Notes: generated from the sequence alone by a model not told the origin. DNA of 64,000 nt from Pseudophaeobacter sp. (GCA_027019165.1 JALUXC010000024.1:558001-622000), one strand, 5' to 3'. Shown: positions 8,891-18,468, numbered from the stretch's first letter. Numbers and translations are program-made.

Positions 8891-10152
8891 GCCGTGGCCT
8901 CCCCCCCCTCAACGTGCAACTTGCCCGAAGCAAGTGCTGCCAGCGCAACCATAGACGCCGCCGTGCCCAGGACAAGCGTCAGCCCCCCGAGTTGATAGGT
9001 AAAACCAGAGAGCAGCGTGCCTGCAAGGCGACCACCGGCATTGGCCATGTAATAAAAACCGACATCCATCGTCACCCGCTCGGCCTTGCTGAAGGCGAGG
9101 ATCAGATAGGAATGCAATGAAGAGTTCACCGCAAACAGCCCGCCAAACGCCAGAAGGCCGACGACCAGAACAGCCGTCAACCATGTTTGCGGTGCACCGG
9201 CCATCCAGACCGCAAATGTCAGAGCAGCAGGCACCAAGAACAGTGCCAGCGCCCAGCCGCGTGCGGCGCGGATCAAGTCGCCCTCGGAGCGTTTTGCAGC
9301 CCCCAAAAGCCAGGGCGCCGACGCCTGCACCGCGCCATAAAGGATGATCCAGACCGCCATGAAGGTGCCGATCATAAAGAATGCCGCGCGGTTGCCCGCC
9401 TCTGATCCATCCGACAAGACCGCATAGAAGTAGATCGGGATGCCCACAACGAACCAGACATCGCGCGCGCCGAACAAAAAGACTCGCGCCGCCGACAGCC
9501 AGTTCACATTGGCGGATTTGGAAAAGACCTCGGAAAACTTCGCGCCCTTTCGCCCGGTCGGCAAGCCAGGCGGCATAAGGGCTACGATGGCGGCAAAGAC
9601 CAGCGCCAGCACAACGGCCATGGCGATAATCGCCGAGGTGAAGCCAAATGTTGCCAAGAGGGCCGCGCCCAGCAGAAACCCAAGCCCCTTGACCGCGTTC
9701 TTCGATCCCGTCAGCACAGCAACCCAGCGAAACAAGCCGCCGTTTGCAGATGGCGCCAAGAGCTTCACAGCGGATTTCGACGACATCTTGGCCAGGTCCT
9801 TGGCCACGCCCGAAATGCCCTGCACGCACATCACGAAAACGACCGAGGCCCCGATGGCCCAGCTCGGATCCAACTGCGTCAGCGCTGCAAGGGCCACGAT
9901 CTGCAGTGCCAGCCCTGCATAAAGCGTTGCTGCCAGCCCGAACCGCGCCGCGATCCACCCTGCCGAAAGGTTCGTCACCATCCCGGCGATCTCGTAAAGC
10001 ACAAAAAGGTAAGCGAGCTGTACCGGGGAAAACCCGAGGGTATGGAAATGCAAGAGCACCAGCATCCGAAGCGCGCCATCGGTCAGCATGAAGGCCCAAT
10101 AGGCCGCCGTCACCGCCATATAGGCAGACAGACCTTCGGGGCGCTGGCTCAT
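8887..10152 (-). CDS. arsJ: ArsJ, organoarsenical efflux MFS transporter
   Basis: A 421-residue major facilitator protein. It matches ArsJ in its N terminus ([19 protein letters not shown]) and the loop [13 protein letters not shown]. ArsJ exports 1-arseno-3-phosphoglycerate, the labile product made when GAPDH uses arsenate in place of phosphate; outside the cell it falls apart to arsenate. The partner GAPDH gene is immediately upstream and overlaps it by 4 bases (10149-10152). The start at 10152 (MSQRPEG) was preferred over an upstream in-frame Met because it gives this overlap and the family N terminus. Confidence 0.93.
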   Translation of the reverse strand: MSQRPEGLSAYMAVTAAYWAFMLTDGALRMLVLLHFHTLGFSPVQLAYLFVLYEIAGMVTNLSAGWIAARFGLAATLYAGLALQIVALAALTQLDPSWAIGASVVFVMCVQGISGVAKDLAKMSSKSAVKLLAPSANGGLFRWVAVLTGSKNAVKGLGFLLGAALLATFGFTSAIIAMAVVLALVFAAIVALMPPGLPTGRKGAKFSEVFSKSANVNWLSAARVFLFGARDVWFVVGIPIYFYAVLSDGSEAGNRAAFFMIGTFMAVWIILYGAVQASAPWLLGAAKRSEGDLIRAARGWALALFLVPAALTFAVWMAGAPQTWLTAVLVVGLLAFGGLFAVNSSLHSYLILAFSKAERVTMDVGFYYMANAGGRLAGTLLSGFTYQLGGLTLVLGTAASMVALAALASGKLHVEGGEATA

Positions 10153-11147
10153 AGCGCGCCCCCTACCATCAAGGCCACATCGACCAGGCGCCAAGCATAG
10201 CCCATTTCATTGTCATACCATGCATAGACCTTCACTTGCGTCCCGTTCACCACCATGGTCGAGGGTGCATCGATGATCGAAGAGCGCTGATCATTGGTGT
10301 AGTCGGTCGAAACAAGAGGGCGCGTTTCATAGCCCAGGATGCCCTTCAGCTCTCCCTCGGCCGCCTCTTTGAAAAGGGCGTTGACCTCTTTGGCAGAGGT
10401 TTCGCGCTCGACCTCAAAAACGCAGTCAGTGAGCGAGGCGTTCAAGAGCGGCACCCGCACCGCGTGACCATTGAGTCGCCCTGTCAGCTCCGGATAGATC
10501 AATGTAATCGCAGTTGCACTGCCGGTGGTGGTGGGGATCAGCGAGTTCAGCGCCGAACGCGCCCGGCGCAGGTCTTTGGCCGGGCGGTCCACGATGGTTT
10601 GGGTATTCGTCACATCGTGGATGGTGGTGATCGATCCATGCCGGATGCGCAGGTTTTCGTGGATCACCTTGACCACCGGCGCAAGGCAATTGGTGGTGCA
10701 ACTGGCCGCCGTCACGATGTGATGACGCTCAGGATCGTAGATATCTTCGTTGACACCATAAACGATATTGGCCGCATCGCCGTCCTTGACCGGGGCCGAG
10801 ACCACAACCTTTTTGACGCCAGCCTCAAAATAGGGGGCCAGCTTGGCCTCCGTCTTGAACACGCCGGTGCAGTCGATCACCACATCGACGCCCTCAAGCG
10901 GCAGCTTGCTCAGATCGGATGTACCGATAAAGGGGATCCGCATATCATTAATCGTCACGCTGTCCGCATCGTGGGAAAACTCCGCCGCCCAGCGCCCGTG
11001 CACCGTGTCGAACTCCAAAAGATGCGCGTGCATCTCGGGATCGCCCACCGCGTCGTTGATCCAGGCGATATGCGCGCCCTGTTCCAAAAGGGGTTTCAGG
11101 GCCAGTTTTCCGATCCGGCCAAGGCCGTTCACTGCGTAGGTTGTCAT
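10149..11147 (-). CDS. gapdh: ArsJ-associated glyceraldehyde-3-phosphate dehydrogenase
   Basis: A 332-residue GAPDH with an NAD-binding N terminus ([12 protein letters not shown]) and the active site ASCTTNC with catalytic Cys150. It sits between the arsR-arsC fusion and arsJ with four-base overlaps on both sides. In this setting it is expected to form 1-arseno-3-phosphoglycerate from glyceraldehyde-3-phosphate and arsenate for export by ArsJ. The dedicated role is inferred from context; the enzyme family is certain. It is distinct from the cell's glycolytic GAPDH, which would lie elsewhere. Confidence 0.93.
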   Translation of the reverse strand: MTTYAVNGLGRIGKLALKPLLEQGAHIAWINDAVGDPEMHAHLLEFDTVHGRWAAEFSHDADSVTINDMRIPFIGTSDLSKLPLEGVDVVIDCTGVFKTEAKLAPYFEAGVKKVVVSAPVKDGDAANIVYGVNEDIYDPERHHIVTAASCTTNCLAPVVKVIHENLRIRHGSITTIHDVTNTQTIVDRPAKDLRRARSALNSLIPTTTGSATAITLIYPELTGRLNGHAVRVPLLNASLTDCVFEVERETSAKEVNALFKEAAEGELKGILGYETRPLVSTDYTNDQRSSIIDAPSTMVVNGTQVKVYAWYDNEMGYAWRLVDVALMVGGAL

Positions 11148-12019
11148 TTGGAAGTGTCCTGTTCTTGGCCTGCGATGTCTTGGCCTGCGATTTCATCCAC
11201 CGCCCGTTGCAGGGCGATGCGATCCAGCGTTTCAATGGGAAGAGCGGCAAAGGCTTCGATCCGGCGTTTGAGCGCGCCGTAAGCCTGCTGGAAAGCAAGG
11301 CTTTTCTCGGCATCGGTGCCTGCTGCCTTGACCGGGTCGGGCATACCCCAGTGGCCGCTGATGGGCTGCCCTTCCCAGGCAGGGCACTCTTCATTTGCGG
11401 CTTGATTGCAAACGGTAAAGACAAAATCCATTTGCGGAGCTCCCGGGCCGGTGAATTCAGCTGTGGTTTTGGAGCGCAGATGCGTCGTGTCATGCCCTTT
11501 GGCCTTGAGCACCTCGACCGCAAAGGGGTTCAACGCCCCCCCCGGACGCGTACCAGCAGAGAAGACATTGAACCGATCCCGCGCGAGATCACCCAGCAGG
11601 CATTCGGCAAAGATCGACCGGGCGGAATTGCCCGTGCAGATGAAAAGAACGTTGTATTTCTGCCCGTGAGATGTCTGTCCGGTCATGGCAGTCAGTCCTG
11701 TGTATGGGGAGGAGTAAACAGGCGCGCAGATCTCGGGGCGCCCGCGGCAACAATCGAGAAGCAGGTAGTCAAAGGTCTGTCGTACCGCTGACATATCGAC
11801 GGAATACATCAGCGACGTCCCGGCCCGCTGCTGCGTGACCAGCCCCGCCTGCATCAGTGCCGACAGGTAGGTCGACAGGGTGCTGGCCTTCAGCCCCAGA
11901 ACCTCGGCGATTTCACCGGCAGGGAGGCGGTCAGGATAGCGACGCATGAGCAGCCGGAACAGGGCGAGCCGCTGCGGGTGACCCAGGGTAGCAAGGCGGG
12001 AGGGAATCGTTTTTTCCAT
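11144..12019 (-). CDS. arsR-arsC: ArsR-ArsC fusion: As(III)-sensing repressor joined to arsenate reductase
   Basis: A 291-residue two-domain protein. Residues 1-~95 are an ArsR-type winged helix ([19 protein letters not shown]). The domain ends with Cys90, Cys91 and Cys98 ([12 protein letters not shown]), an arrangement like the C-terminal As(III)-binding triad known in the ArsR of Acidithiobacillus ferrooxidans. Residues ~120-265 are a low-molecular-weight phosphatase-type arsenate reductase with the P-loop CTGNSARS (Cys128-Arg134). One polypeptide can thus reduce As(V) and sense the As(III) made. It is the first gene of the ars operon and overlaps gapdh by 4 bases. No Shine-Dalgarno sequence is visible before the ATG at 12019; the operator palindrome sits there instead. 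Confidence 0.92.
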   Translation of the reverse strand: MEKTIPSRLATLGHPQRLALFRLLMRRYPDRLPAGEIAEVLGLKASTLSTYLSALMQAGLVTQQRAGTSLMYSVDMSAVRQTFDYLLLDCCRGRPEICAPVYSSPYTGLTAMTGQTSHGQKYNVLFICTGNSARSIFAECLLGDLARDRFNVFSAGTRPGGALNPFAVEVLKAKGHDTTHLRSKTTAEFTGPGAPQMDFVFTVCNQAANEECPAWEGQPISGHWGMPDPVKAAGTDAEKSLAFQQAYGALKRRIEAFAALPIETLDRIALQRAVDEIAGQDIAGQEQDTSK

Positions 12020-12025
12020 AATTCA

Positions 12026-12035
12026 CGAATATTCG
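12026..12035 (-). promoter_or_regulatory. Putative ArsR operator palindrome
   Basis: The perfect palindrome CGAATATTCG lies 6 bases upstream of the arsR-arsC ATG, within AT-rich DNA. ArsR-family operators are short AT-rich palindromes near the start of their own operon. Its position, where a ribosome-binding site would normally be, suggests a very short leader or leaderless transcript. Binding is inferred. Confidence 0.5.
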
Positions 12036-12145
12036 AAATACTGCAAAAATGAAAATGAAGGTTTTGTAACGAAAGCATGACGCGGGGCGGCAAAACTGCC
12101 CCGCGCCAAAAGACGAGCGGTCTGCACTCAGACGGCGACGCCAGA

Positions 12146-13057
12146 CTATTCCCATTCCATTTGTTCATAGACAGCCTGCGCGTTTCGCCCAGCCAGGCTG
12201 TCGAACTGCGCGAGCCCGGCAAAAGCGGACTGGTCGATCTCTGGCGCCGCCATGATGTCACCGCCTTCTTCGATCAACTCCCCGATCCGGGTGCGCAGGT
12301 TCACAAGGTAGTCATAGGTATCGGCGCGGGCCTGCTCCAGCGTCGTAGCCCGGCCATGGCCCGGCACTACATGGGCAGGCGCAAAGGCGGCCATTGCGTC
12401 AAAAGCCTCGATCCAGCTTTTGGCATTGGACTGCGGACCCACCCCCAGAATGCGCTCCACATAAACGATATCGCCGGTGAACATCACACCCCGGTCTGCG
12501 AGCCAGACAAAACTGTCACCCGGTGTATGAGCCTGGCCCCGGTGCATGATCTGGAATGTGAGACCGCCAAGGGACAGCGTATGATCGGTCTCAAAAGTGA
12601 CATCGGCATAGCTGGCCTCGGTGCCTGTCAACTCATCCCCCAGCAGTTGCGAGAGCATGGTCATTTGCATCGACTGGCGGTCCTTGTGATCGGCCACGGC
12701 CGCCTCTGAGGCGATCACCACGGCGCCCTGCGCCTGCCAGTAGCCGTTGCCGAGCCAGCGATGATCCTGCCCGCCGGTATCGATCACATGAGTAACCGGC
12801 TGATCGGTGATCTGGTCGATGGCGGCATCAATCATCGCCGCCCCTTTCCAGGATCCGCCCGGATCTATCAGGACAACGCCTTCGGGCGCCACCACCACGC
12901 CAAAGGTGGCATTATTTCCAAGGTTTTCAGCATTGCGCTGGCTGTGCGGGCCAACCAGAGCCCAGACATCATCGGCAACCTGCTGAACCTCAAGCACATC
13001 TGCAAAGGACGTCAGCGGCACAGCCGTCAGCGCAAGTGTCAAGGAAAGTAGTTTCAT
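12146..13057 (-). CDS. Secreted metallo-beta-lactamase-fold protein with an altered zinc motif
   Basis: A 303-residue protein with a signal peptide (MKLLSLTLALTAV, cleavage after ~19), so it is periplasmic. The start at 13057 has a strong GGGAGG site. The fold is the metallo-beta-lactamase type found in quinoprotein-associated and SoxH-like hydrolases. The canonical HxHxDH is replaced by TGGQDH (in DTGGQDHRWLGN): the Asp-His pair is kept but the first two His are gone. Later ligands remain (His in RGQAHTPGDS, Asp in FTGDIVY, His in VPGHG). Metal content, and so catalysis, may differ from the standard dinuclear enzyme. It stands between the ars operon and tctA; no partner gene is evident. Confidence 0.82.
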   Translation of the reverse strand: MKLLSLTLALTAVPLTSFADVLEVQQVADDVWALVGPHSQRNAENLGNNATFGVVVAPEGVVLIDPGGSWKGAAMIDAAIDQITDQPVTHVIDTGGQDHRWLGNGYWQAQGAVVIASEAAVADHKDRQSMQMTMLSQLLGDELTGTEASYADVTFETDHTLSLGGLTFQIMHRGQAHTPGDSFVWLADRGVMFTGDIVYVERILGVGPQSNAKSWIEAFDAMAAFAPAHVVPGHGRATTLEQARADTYDYLVNLRTRIGELIEEGGDIMAAPEIDQSAFAGLAQFDSLAGRNAQAVYEQMEWE

Positions 13058-13150
13058 ATGGTGCCCTCCCGGCATCTGCGCGCGTTCCAACGCGACCCTG
13101 CCAGAGCGGCCTGACGCCAGACAGAGGACCATCCGACGCAGAGAGATAGC

Positions 13151-13184
13151 GACCGGCCCCAGAGTGCGACAGCCGGGGCCGGTC
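13151..13184 (-). terminator. Stem-loop after tctA
   Basis: GACCGGCCCC (13151-13160) and GGGGCCGGTC (13175-13184) form a perfect 10-bp stem with a 14-base loop, directly after the tctA stop. No T tract follows, so it may be a 3'-end-stabilising hairpin or a weak intrinsic terminator. Confidence 0.5.
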
Positions 13185-13190
13185 TTGCGA

Positions 13191-14708
13191 TCAGTCGCCG
13201 TCAGAGACCCCCACCTGCCGCAGGCGGGCGCGGCGGGCACGGTAGCTGGGCAAAAGCACCAACAAAGCGGCCAGAACCAAGAGCGCCAGTGTCATCGGGC
13301 GATCCAGCAGGAAGCCCATCCCGTCATAAAGCTGCATCGCGCGGGCAAAGTTGTCTTCCAGCATCGAACCGAGGATGAACCCGATCAGCAGCGGCGCCAG
13401 CGGGTAGTCGGCAAACCTCAGCAGGGTTGCACAGATCCCGAGCCCCACCAGTATCAGCAGCTCGGTGGCGTTGTTCTGCCCGATATAGGCCCCCATCAAT
13501 GTAAAGAACAGGATGAAGGGGATCAGGTAGTTGCGCGGCACCGCCAGCACTTTGGCGATATAGGGGATCAACGGCAGGTTCAGCACCAGAAGAACCAGAT
13601 TGCCCACATACATGGAGATGATCACCGCCCAAAAGATCTGCGGCTCGTCAATCATCAGACGTGGGCCGGGCGATACGTTCAAAGCAATCAAAGCGCCCAG
13701 CAGGATCGCCGTGGTGCCAGACCCCGGAATGCCAAGGGTGAGAAGCGGCACAAAAGACCCGGTGCAAGCCGCATTGTTGGCGCTTTCCGGCGCGGCCAGG
13801 CCCTTGACCGATCCCTTGCCGAATTGCTCTTGCTCTTCCTTGGGGGCGATGTTGCGCTCCACCGCATAGCCAAGGAAGGAGGCAATTGTCGCCCCTGCCC
13901 CCGGCAGCACGCCAATTAGGAAGCCCTGGATCGACTGGCGCCCAATCACCGGCGCAATGGCACGCGCCTCGTCCCGCGTGATGCGCAGGTCCTTGATCTC
14001 ATTGCTACCGCCCTCGGTCTTGGAGCGGCTTGGATCCAGCACGAGGTAAAGCGCCTCTGGCAGCGCGAACATCGCCATCGCCAGCGTGATAAAGCCAAAG
14101 CCCGACTGTAGGTCCATGATCCCCATGGTAAAGCGTGGCATGTTGAACAGCGCGCCTTCGCCCACTGTTGCCATGATGAGGCCCAGCAGCGTCATCAACA
14201 GCGCCTTGACCACCTGCCCCGTGCCCGCAAAGGCCGCGATGGCGGACAGACCCACCACCATCAGCGCGAAATACTCGGCCGAATGGAACAGCAGCGCCAC
14301 GGTGGCCAGCGCAGGTGCAAAGATCATGAGCAGCACCGCCCCGATGCTGCCGCCACAGAAGGAGGAAATCGCCGCCACCGTCAGTGCCTTGCCCGCCTTG
14401 CCCTGCCGCGCCAGCGGATAGCCATCAAAGGAGGTCGCCACGGTCGAGGCCACCCCCGGCGCATTGATCAGGATCGACGAGGTCGAGCCGCCAAAGATTG
14501 CGCCGTAATAGACCCCTGCAAGGAGGATCAGCGCCGCGGAAGGGTCCCCAATGGTAATCGCCACCGGGATCATGATGGAGATGATGCTCATCGGCCCCAA
14601 GCCCGGCAGCATCCCGATGAAGGTACCAATCAGACAGCCGCCAATAACCATCATCAGGTTCGTCAGGGAAAAGGCGCTCGAAAGGCCAATCATGATGCCT
14701 TCAAACAT
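13191..14708 (-). CDS. tctA: Tripartite tricarboxylate transporter, large permease TctA
   Basis: A 505-residue polytopic membrane protein. It has the TctA signatures GTFIGMLPGLGPMSIISI near the N terminus and GVLPGAGATIASFLGY in the middle, the paired glycine/proline loops of this family. It forms the main channel of a TctABC importer that takes up di- or tricarboxylates using an ion gradient. It follows tctB with one base between stop and start, and a stem-loop lies after it. Confidence 0.94.
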   Translation of the reverse strand: MFEGIMIGLSSAFSLTNLMMVIGGCLIGTFIGMLPGLGPMSIISIMIPVAITIGDPSAALILLAGVYYGAIFGGSTSSILINAPGVASTVATSFDGYPLARQGKAGKALTVAAISSFCGGSIGAVLLMIFAPALATVALLFHSAEYFALMVVGLSAIAAFAGTGQVVKALLMTLLGLIMATVGEGALFNMPRFTMGIMDLQSGFGFITLAMAMFALPEALYLVLDPSRSKTEGGSNEIKDLRITRDEARAIAPVIGRQSIQGFLIGVLPGAGATIASFLGYAVERNIAPKEEQEQFGKGSVKGLAAPESANNAACTGSFVPLLTLGIPGSGTTAILLGALIALNVSPGPRLMIDEPQIFWAVIISMYVGNLVLLVLNLPLIPYIAKVLAVPRNYLIPFILFFTLMGAYIGQNNATELLILVGLGICATLLRFADYPLAPLLIGFILGSMLEDNFARAMQLYDGMGFLLDRPMTLALLVLAALLVLLPSYRARRARLRQVGVSDGD

Positions 14709-14709
14709 G

Positions 14710-15204
14710 TCAGCCTCCTACGCCGAAAAAGATGGGCCAGGGGCTGAGGAAGATGCCCAGCACCTCTTGTACCAGATACCAGACACTGCCCGCCGCAAGC
14801 GCCGTGATGGGCAGCAGGAACTGCAGCTTGCGCTCACCGAGGATCACCGCGCCCAGCGTCAAGAAAGCCACTGTCGAGATCAGAAAACCGGCCGGGCGCA
14901 ACAGAAGCGCATAGGCCACCATCAGCACCAGCAACCCCAGCGCCTGCCCGATGTTGTAGTCCCCCAGACGTCGGTGATCGATATCGCCCGCCTTGGGGCC
15001 ACTTTCCCCGGTTTGCGGCCCCAAGAGGATGATCAGGGCGCAGATGGCCGCCAGCACAGACAAGACCTTTGGAAAGGTGCTCGGCCAGATGGCATTGAAT
15101 CTCATGAAGGGCGGAAGGCTTGCATCCATGGTGAAATAGGCTGCATAGCCATAGGTGAGGCTGATCAAAAGAATGACCAGCGCAATCCATCGGTCAAGCG
15201 CCAT
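14710..15204 (-). CDS. tctB: Tripartite tricarboxylate transporter, small permease TctB
   Basis: A 164-residue protein with about four hydrophobic helices and the size typical of TctB (DUF1468). Conservation is low in this family; assignment rests on size, hydrophobic profile (residues ~7-25, ~40-60, ~82-100, ~120-150) and its place between tctC and tctA. A stable stem-loop separates it from tctC upstream. Confidence 0.88.
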   Translation of the reverse strand: MALDRWIALVILLISLTYGYAAYFTMDASLPPFMRFNAIWPSTFPKVLSVLAAICALIILLGPQTGESGPKAGDIDHRRLGDYNIGQALGLLVLMVAYALLLRPAGFLISTVAFLTLGAVILGERKLQFLLPITALAAGSVWYLVQEVLGIFLSPWPIFFGVGG

Positions 15205-15240
15205 GCTCTCCTCCGGTCATATGTCAGGACAATAGGGATG

Positions 15241-15279
15241 TCACATCCGGGGTCACGAACAACTCCGCCCCGGATGTGA
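15241..15279 (-). repeat. Intercistronic stem-loop between tctC and tctB
   Basis: TCACATCCGGGG (15241-15252) and CCCCGGATGTGA (15268-15279) form a perfect 12-bp stem with a 15-base loop, in the 97-bp gap after tctC. There is no T tract. Such hairpins commonly protect the upstream binding-protein message or partly terminate transcription, giving more binding protein than permease. Confidence 0.65.
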
Positions 15280-15301
15280 CTATTGGATGAGAAACCGGGC
15301 C

Positions 15302-16282
15302 TTACAGGAAGCCGAGTTCCTGCATCAGCGACTTGATGGCTTCTTCCTGGCCTTCCAGGAATTTTTCGAAGTCATCGCCGCTATTGTGGATATTGACCCA
15401 GCCGTTGCGGGCACGGACTTCTTCCCATTCCGGGGTGTCATACATCTTGGCAATGGCCGCCTGATAGGCCGCCTTGCGCTCTTCCGGCAGGCCGGGAGCT
15501 GCAAAGAAACCGCGCCAGTTCACGAAGGTGGTGTCGATCCCCTGCTCTTTCATCGTCATGGCGTCCGCATAGGCAGGCACACGCTGATCAGAGGTCACGC
15601 CGATGATCTTGACCTCCCCTGCATTGGCCAGATCGACCGCTTCGGAAAAGCCCGTCGACAGCGCTGCGATCTCTCCCGACAAAAGCGCAGCCATGGCCAT
15701 GCCGCCTGCATCATAGGGGATGTATTTCACCTGGGTCGGATTTTCGCCTGCCGCCTTCATGACCATGGCCGCAACCAGGTGGTCCATGCCGCCGGGAACA
15801 GAGCCTCCGCCAATGGCCGTGCCGCGCGGGTCGGTCTTGTAGGCCGCAATCAGATCTGCCATCGAATTGATCGGGCTGTCCTTGCCAACCACAAAGGTCG
15901 CATAATCGCCGATGGTGCCCGCCACCATGGTCAGATCGCGGAAGTTATGCGGGAACACTCCGGTCAGCGAGCGGATCACGATCGGCGTCGAGTTCACCAT
16001 CAAGGTGCCGTGGTTGCTGTCGGCATTCTCAATGAGATAGCCGATGGCCTTGCCGCCGCCGCCACCGGACATGTTTTCAAAGGATGCGGTCCCCACGAGA
16101 CCAGCCTTGGTCAGCGCTTCGCCGGTGCCGCGCGCGGTTCCGTCCCATCCACCACCGGCACCGCCGGGAATCAGGAAATGAATGCTGTCGAGCTTGCTGT
16201 CCTCGGCCAGTGCAGGTGTCCCGAGGGCAAGGGTCGCGGTCGCCGCGGCCATCAGGGCCCGGCGGGTCAGGGTAAATGTCAT
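15302..16282 (-). CDS. tctC: Tripartite tricarboxylate transporter, periplasmic binding protein TctC
   Basis: A 326-residue protein with a signal peptide (MTFTLTRRALMAAATATLAL, Ala-rich, cleaved after ~26). The Bug/TctC fold is marked by HFLIPGGAGGGWDGTARG and ENMSGGGGGKAIGYL. It captures a carboxylate in the periplasm for TctAB. The start at 16282 has GGGAGGA 7 bases upstream. It is the first gene of tctCBA and divergent from the tctD-type regulator, which very likely controls it. The cargo is not predictable from sequence. Confidence 0.93.
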   Translation of the reverse strand: MTFTLTRRALMAAATATLALGTPALAEDSKLDSIHFLIPGGAGGGWDGTARGTGEALTKAGLVGTASFENMSGGGGGKAIGYLIENADSNHGTLMVNSTPIVIRSLTGVFPHNFRDLTMVAGTIGDYATFVVGKDSPINSMADLIAAYKTDPRGTAIGGGSVPGGMDHLVAAMVMKAAGENPTQVKYIPYDAGGMAMAALLSGEIAALSTGFSEAVDLANAGEVKIIGVTSDQRVPAYADAMTMKEQGIDTTFVNWRGFFAAPGLPEERKAAYQAAIAKMYDTPEWEEVRARNGWVNIHNSGDDFEKFLEGQEEAIKSLMQELGFL

Positions 16283-16346
16283 CTGTTGTCCTCCCATTTG
16301 ACAAGTGGCGGCTGAGCCGCTCATGACTGAAAGAGAACACGCAAAG

Positions 16347-16384
16347 CTGACACCGACCTGTCACGGCAGGCAAGAACGTGTCAG
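16347..16384. promoter_or_regulatory. Inverted repeats in the tctC/tctD divergent promoter
   Basis: In the 120-bp divergent region, CTGACAC (16347-16353) and GTGTCAG (16378-16384) form an inverted repeat. Within it TGACA (16348-16352) and TGTCA (16359-16363) form a tighter pair. They are good candidates for the binding site of the adjacent OmpR-type regulator, acting on both directions. This is inferred from position and symmetry. Confidence 0.45.
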
Positions 16385-16402
16385 AAAAAGGGGGAGCCGC
16401 GG

Positions 16403-17068
16403 GTGCGTTTCTTGCTGGTTGAAGACAACATGAGCCTTGCGGCCGCCGTCAGCGACCGTTTGCAGATGGATGGCCATGTCGTCGATCACGCGCCCTGCGC
16501 GAAGGATGCCGAAGCCTTTGCCGAAACCACGGATTATGATCTGATTTTGTTGGATATTATGCTTCCTGATGGCGATGGGAGAAGCTTTCTCAAAGCCCAT
16601 CGTGCGCGGGAAGGCAAAACCCCTGTGATCGTTCTGACCGCCCGTTCGGAGGTCTCCGACAGGGTCGGTGTTCTGGATCTTGGCGCGGATGACTACATCA
16701 CCAAACCCTTTGACTTTTCCGAGCTGGAAGCCCGCTGCCGCGCGGTCCTTCGGCGCCATGGCGGCAACAGCTCCAACCAGCAACGATTCGGAGATCTGGT
16801 CTTTGACCCACTGGCCGGAACCCTCGTTGTGGCGGGCAAAACCATCCCGTTGCGCAACAAGGAACTTCGCCTTCTGGAGATCTTTCTCAGTGCACCAGAG
16901 CGGATCTTTTCCAAGGCCAAATTGGTGGACCGGCTGTTTTCCTATGACGAAGATGTCTCGGAGAACGCTATCGAAGTCTATGTTGCCCGGCTGCGCAAGC
17001 GACTGGCAGGATCCGGCGCCGCCATCGTGACCGTGCGCGGGCTTGGCTATCGGATTTCTTTGGAATGA
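16403..17068 (+). CDS. tctD: OmpR-family response regulator (TctD-like)
   Basis: A 221-residue protein with a receiver domain (LLVEDN at the N terminus, phospho-acceptor Asp51 in LLDIMLP, conserved Lys in YITKPF) and a C-terminal OmpR winged helix (~130-220, ending VRGLGYRIS). It starts at GTG 16403 after GGGGGAG. It overlaps the kinase gene by 4 bases and is divergent from tctC, the layout known for TctD control of tricarboxylate importers. Confidence 0.92.
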   Translation: MRFLLVEDNMSLAAAVSDRLQMDGHVVDHAPCAKDAEAFAETTDYDLILLDIMLPDGDGRSFLKAHRAREGKTPVIVLTARSEVSDRVGVLDLGADDYITKPFDFSELEARCRAVLRRHGGNSSNQQRFGDLVFDPLAGTLVVAGKTIPLRNKELRLLEIFLSAPERIFSKAKLVDRLFSYDEDVSENAIEVYVARLRKRLAGSGAAIVTVRGLGYRISLE

Positions 17069-18468
17069 GCCCCCCTCGCCCCGAATCCCAGCTGCGCACA
17101 AGTGGATCCCTGAGCCGACGCCTGACCTTGCGCCTTGTGCTCAGCGCGGCCTTTCTCACCCTGGTCTTGTTTTTTGTCGTCCTCGCCTTTGTGCGCGATA
17201 TCTCACAGCGCACGCAGGACAGCATCCTTTTGGCGTCAGCGACTTCGATCATGGATTCGCTGCGCGTCGAGGCCGGTCAAATCACCCTCGACATCCCCTA
17301 TGCAGCCCTGTCCATGCTGGGAAATGTCAGCAATGACAGGGTGTTCTACAATGTCCGCAAGGATGGCGAAGTTCTGACCGGCTATGAGGATCTTCCTGCG
17401 CCTTCGCAGGCGCCAAGTCCCGGCGCGCCCAGCTACGCGACAGAAGAGTACCGCGGAGCCAGCCTGCGCAGGGTGACCTTGGCGCGGCGCCTGTCGCTGG
17501 ACGGCGGGCCGGCGGATATTGAAATCACCGTGGCGCAGACCCGCGAAGGTCAGACGGCAGAACTGGCGCGGCTGACCCGCTGGGCGCTGATGATGGGAGG
17601 CGGCTTCTTCCTTGTGTCAGCACTCATCGGGATCTGGGCTGCGCAGTCCAGCGTTCAGCCCCTTCATGCCCTGACCGGGGTCGTGTCCCGGCGCGGCCCA
17701 AAGGATCTGCGCCCCGTGCGCCACGCAGTGCCGAGCGAAATGGCGCCGCTTGTGCAGTCTCTCAACCGGTTCATCGAACGGCTGCGGGTCTCGCTGGCCC
17801 GGTCAGAAGACTTCATTGCTGAAGCAGCGCACAGGGTCCGCACGCCGCTCGCCACGGTGCGGGCGCAGGCGGAAATCACCCTGCGGCGCGTCGAGAAGGC
17901 TGAAAACCGGGCCTCGTTGCGGGAAATGATCCGGGCTATCGATGAAAGCTCCCGCGCGGCCGGGCAGCTTTTGGATCATGCCATGGTGACCTTTCGCACC
18001 GACAGCCTTGAGCGCAAACCGGTCGACCTGGACGGCCTTGCCCGTGATCTGGTCGAACGGCTGCGCCCGGTGGCTGACCTCAAGGACATCGATCTGCAAT
18101 ATAGCTGCGCAGGCGTTTCCCCTTTGCGCGGTGATGCCATTCTGATCCAGAACGCTGTGCGCAACATTCTGGACAACGCCATCAAATACGCCCCATCGGA
18201 AACCGGCGTGCTGATCGATGTGCGACAGGGGCCGCTCGATGTGATCATCTCGGTGACAGATGAGGCTGGCGGGTTTCCAGCTGAAGAAGATACCGCCGTA
18301 CTGACCCAGCGTTTCGTGCGCGGCAGCAATGCGGCGGGCACGATCGGCTCGGGACTGGGCCTCACCATCGCCCGCGAAGTGGCCGAAGCCCACGGCGGCA
18401 AGCTGGTCATCGAACCATCAAGCACAGGAGCAGGCGCATGCGTGTCATTGTCCTTTCCCTTGCGCTGA
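17065..18468 (+). CDS. tctE: Sensor histidine kinase (TctE-like)
   Basis: A 467-residue membrane kinase. It has a TM helix near residues 24-46, a periplasmic sensor loop (~47-170) and a second TM near 175-195. A HAMP-like linker follows, then a dimerisation domain with His256 in AAHRVRTPL. The ATPase domain has the N box (NAVRNILDNAIKY), DEAGGF and GSGLGLTIA. It starts within the tctD stop (ATGA overlap) and its 3' end overlaps the next gene by 31 bases, so the three proteins are made together. Confidence 0.92.
   Translation: MSPPRPESQLRTSGSLSRRLTLRLVLSAAFLTLVLFFVVLAFVRDISQRTQDSILLASATSIMDSLRVEAGQITLDIPYAALSMLGNVSNDRVFYNVRKDGEVLTGYEDLPAPSQAPSPGAPSYATEEYRGASLRRVTLARRLSLDGGPADIEITVAQTREGQTAELARLTRWALMMGGGFFLVSALIGIWAAQSSVQPLHALTGVVSRRGPKDLRPVRHAVPSEMAPLVQSLNRFIERLRVSLARSEDFIAEAAHRVRTPLATVRAQAEITLRRVEKAENRASLREMIRAIDESSRAAGQLLDHAMVTFRTDSLERKPVDLDGLARDLVERLRPVADLKDIDLQYSCAGVSPLRGDAILIQNAVRNILDNAIKYAPSETGVLIDVRQGPLDVIISVTDEAGGFPAEEDTAVLTQRFVRGSNAAGTIGSGLGLTIAREVAEAHGGKLVIEPSSTGAGACVSLSFPLR

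Noticed and set aside
10236-11282. 348-codon plus-strand frame opposite gapdh and arsR-arsC
   Set aside because: Covers two well-supported overlapping genes on the other strand. The protein is rich in His/Arg/Gly in the manner of GC shadow frames.
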